Positions 62,067 to 64,000 of a stretch of DNA of 64,000 nucleotides are shown here, piece by piece. Made by a program: the position numbers and the translations under genes. This stretch comes from Xestospongia bergquistia (Eukaryota > Porifera > Demospongiae > Haplosclerida > Petrosiidae). Numbering within the stretch: position 1 is the first letter of the stretch; each line of letters opens with the position of its first letter. The stretch covers positions 997,001-1,061,000 of the forward strand of contig OZ014415.1 in the NCBI GenBank assembly GCA_963965975.1, in the 5' to 3' direction. The notes under the pieces were generated by a model that saw only the letters and a program-made list of their open reading frames with translations, had not been told where the DNA came from and made no database searches.

Positions 62067-62288
62067 AGTATAACTGATTTTGAAATTGAACTGAATGAAT
62101 GTAGTGCATATCAATTAGAAACATCTTACATGATTGCACATGATCAACTAACAACTAGGTATGCTAAAGTAGAGGACCCCCCATATCACCAACTATCTAC
62201 ATCTCCTTCCTCATCATCACAAAGTCCTCGATCACTACTCTCTCAAGAGGATGAAGCCAGTGCTACTATATATGAAAATCTTATATAG
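60306..62288 (+). CDS. R13: Ig-Ig receptor that has lost FN3, type B tail with ITSM
   Basis: Exons 60306-60393, 60438-60797, 60848-61165, 61424-61865, 61930-61953 and 62069-62288; 483 residues in frame. Leader MLSVFFCLTIGLLIPLFGRP. Ig1 (DRNNDGLNDG loop) and Ig2 are intact. The FN3 exon is reduced to its first ~17 nt (from 61361, with an extra A) fused to stalk-side intron, so splicing from Ig2 to the old stalk acceptor at 61424 keeps frame; use of 61361 also stays open, adding a Tyr/Phe-rich stretch. A ~150-bp GC-rich insert with a repeat of the donor region sits in the intron. Stalk has TTLSVSEV units, helix IGVGFLLFTNLITITLFIISC. Tail: SAYQLE, TRYAKV (ITSM) and TIYENLI. Confidence 0.82.
61197..61312. 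other. GC-rich insert in R13 intron flanked by a direct repeat
   Basis: Foreign to the surrounding AT-rich intron ('gcagaggggtaggaatgaag', hairpin-prone 'ggggggcttagcccc'). The bases 'aaggtatgtacaata' occur on both sides, so a donor-like sequence is duplicated (61,163 and 61,312). It could be a small transposon or a repair insertion that accompanied FN3 loss. Confidence 0.6.
61498..61690 (+). repeat. R13 stalk coding minisatellite (24 bp)
   Basis: Eight units of 24 bp ('actctctcagtcagtgaagt' + 'aaca') encoding TLSVSEVT / TLPVSEIT. The unit is related to the TSSVNEIS repeats; the relic at 55,931 has the closest version. Confidence 0.93.
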
Positions 62289-63859
62289 TGGATTACATCT
62301 ATTATTATACAACCTATATTATATATAATACACATACATTATATATAATATATACTGCTACTTGTACACTTTGTACTCATTAATACAGTCTAGGTATCAT
62401 CACAGTTTTTACAGGTGCATTAAACCTTAGAGGACCACTGTCACAACATACCCACCTTTATTAAAAACCACTGCTGTAACATGTGGAATGTTAATTAAAA
62501 GAAAATTCTTATCTATAAGTTTTAACATTTATAAAAAGCTTACAATATAATATTCAATAGTTACTACTATAGAACAACAAGTGATTTTGATCAGGTTTTT
62601 GTAAATCTTTCAGGTGCTAAAACAGAGGGAGAGAGCATGTATGATTATATTATGATTGTAATAGCAATGACGAACTGGATAATGAAGTCCTTTAGGTTGT
62701 GTTCAGATAAATGTTTTAAAAATTTCCATGCCTGACTTAAACTCATAATTAGTAGCATTTCATCTATGATATATTCACATAATTACACAAGTTAAAAAAT
62801 TACAATACTATTAACTTGTGCTCGTTGCTAAGGACAAGATGTGGGGGGTCCTTCTTGGTGTAACTTCTATGATGATGTAACTTGTACTATGATGATGACA
62901 TCACTATGTGTCATAAGGTTTTGGCTTAGGGTTTAGGTGATGGATTTAGATGATGTCAGCATATATATATGATGACATCACTAAGTGTCATTTAATGACG
63001 ATGTCATCAGAGTGAAAGAACCACCCCACATGGGTTCAAGTGTCCATGGAAATGGCCCCATAGGCAAGAACAACAAACAAACTATAATGTTTGATGGTCT
63101 GTAGCAATATGTTATTTAGAAAACAGAAAGTCAAGCATATATACGCTGGCTCTTTTCATTAACAAACTTTGTGAATCTTGTGGGGTTTTTTAAAGGAAAT
63201 AAATCTTATAGGCGTGGCCTCTAGGAGTAATTGCCTGAATTTTGTCACATATAGTTTATTAACCATATATGGTCATACGTGTATGTTTATTAAGTAACTA
63301 TTAATAAGCTATTAATTAACTATTAGAAATTGATTAAAATGCATACAGAAAAAAATCAATTAAAATATTATACAAAATTTGTAACTAACATGACTAATAA
63401 AATATTAAGAGCAACACAAAATATAACCAACAGTTCAGCTATCATAGCATTGCGTATCACAGTAACACCATACGTGTCATTTCACCAAAATCAGAGTCTT
63501 ATGCTAATACTGGATGCTCAGGACATCCAATCAACTGTAAAATCCTGTCTTGCTAGCCTACACCTTTTTTACTTGTTTATACACCTGTTTCATGTGTGGA
63601 TTATCAAAAACCTGTGAGAACTAAAATGTTAGTGACAGCAAAGCCTTCATGGACAAGTCTTCAATGTGCTAACTTAGAGGGGAAGTATTGAGAGTGATGA
63701 TGACCCCATAAATGAGGTACCTTGGTATGGCCTATATTGCAACACGCATGTTCTTGCCACTCCCATTTTTGAGGAAGGAGCTGGAAGCGGCACCATGAAA
63801 AAAAGTGAAACAATGATGCTGTTCACTACCATCCTCCGCACTTGTTAAGACTTTTCCAG
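62289..63859. other. R13 3' flank and spacer
   Basis: Includes imperfect repeats of 'gatgatgacatcactatgtg' at ~62,865-63,010 and 'ccatatatggtcatacgtgt' at ~63,266 (the type B spacer mark). An open frame at 63,330-63,617 has no recognisable domain or signal peptide. The GC-richer stretch 63,640-63,850 is unlike other promoter blocks. Confidence 0.5.
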
Positions 63860-64000
63860 ACTTCTTTTGTGTTACAGTTAGTGTACTAATACCATTGTTT
63901 GTCAGCTCAAATGATGTAATCCTCCTCCATTACCTCATGCTGGTAAGTTTTGTATATGTATATTAACTAATTGTTATATAATACAGGAGTCCAATTATAT
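63860..64000 (+). pseudogene. R14: start of a further receptor copy, leader damaged, cut by window edge
   Basis: 'cttcttttgtgttacagtta' to 'cctccattacctcatgctg' matches the leader exon but lacks the ATG codons and has a ~5-bp gain in the middle ('tcaaatgatgtaatcc' against 'tctaataatcc'), which breaks phase with the next exon. A normal intron 1 follows and exon 2 begins at 63,988 (GAGTCCAATTATAT). The rest is outside the window, so function cannot be judged. Confidence 0.7.

Noticed and set aside
13274..62288. Functional link between the receptors and the neighbouring PI3K regulatory gene
   Set aside because: p85 SH2 domains prefer YxxM; none of the tails has a YxxM site. Proximity alone is not evidence.
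13274..62288. NPxY docking of the neighbouring PTB adaptor on receptor tails
   Set aside because: No NPxY was found; NNPYTS in R6 has the tyrosine one position too early.
13274..62288. Somatic V(D)J-like joining
   Set aside because: No recombination signal heptamer/nonamer pattern was seen at exon borders; each unit has its own complete exon set and normal splice sites.
63330..63617. 95-codon open frame in the last spacer
   Set aside because: Composition reflects AT-rich DNA; no domain, signal peptide or splice partner recognised.
1..64000. tRNA, rRNA or other structured RNA genes
   Set aside because: No cloverleaf, rRNA core or other known RNA motif was noticed by eye; a covariance-model scan was not possible.

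Overview
The window looks like nuclear DNA from an early-branching animal, most likely a demosponge of the Amphimedon type. It is AT-rich, genes are cut by many very short GT-AG introns (often 44-120 nt), metazoan-only domain sets are present (p85-type SH2/iSH2/SH2, PTB adaptor, NIDO-AMOP-VWD), and microsatellites are common. The species is an inference from style. All gene models were spliced by eye; for every complete model except R8 the exon lengths sum to a multiple of three.

Region 1 (1-12,196) holds three ordinary single-copy genes. On the minus strand lie the 5' part of a secreted or membrane NIDO-AMOP-VWD protein (MUC4/SUSD2-like) and a complete 13-exon PI3-kinase regulatory subunit of the short, SH3-less type. 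On the plus strand, about 0.25 kb from the PI3K start and divergent to it, lies a PTB-domain endocytic adaptor (Disabled-like) with NPF, DPF and a C-terminal WVSF motif.

Region 2 (about 12,600-64,000, running off the end) is a head-to-tail array of at least 13 receptor genes (called R1-R13 here), all on the plus strand, plus a broken 14th at the edge and several relic exons. The shared plan is signal peptide, Ig-like domain 1, Ig-like domain 2, FN3 domain, Ser/Thr/Asn-rich stalk, one transmembrane helix and a tyrosine-motif cytoplasmic tail. Each domain sits on its own exon with phase-1 borders, which makes domain shuffling easy. Ig2 is nearly invariant between copies, whereas Ig1 carries a short hypervariable segment inside a putative DxNxDG calcium-loop motif. 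The stalk is a 24-bp coding minisatellite varying from about 10 to about 390 residues. Three tail modules occur: type A (duplicated cassette pairs with QYLSL and HIYAAV motifs: R2, R4, R5, R6), type B (ITIM/ITSM-like SAYQLV, TTYAKI, IYESL motifs: R7-R13), and singular tails in R1 and R3.

The array is evolving fast. There is a near-identical segmental duplication (R3/R4), a shared stalk tract between otherwise different genes (R2/R11), a chimeric gene (R9: type A front, type B tail), a gene without its FN3 exon (R13), a frameshift before the membrane helix (R8), a 21-nt collapsed intron (R9), relic leader and tail exons, a 1.15-kb terminal-inverted-repeat element whose empty site can be read from paralogous spacers, a 231-bp MITE-like element and a 42-bp satellite. 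R7 is the most divergent member and may resemble the founder. The most plausible role is variable cell-surface recognition (allorecognition or immunity) signalling through phosphotyrosine motifs; this is inference from architecture and polymorphism pattern, not something the sequence proves.
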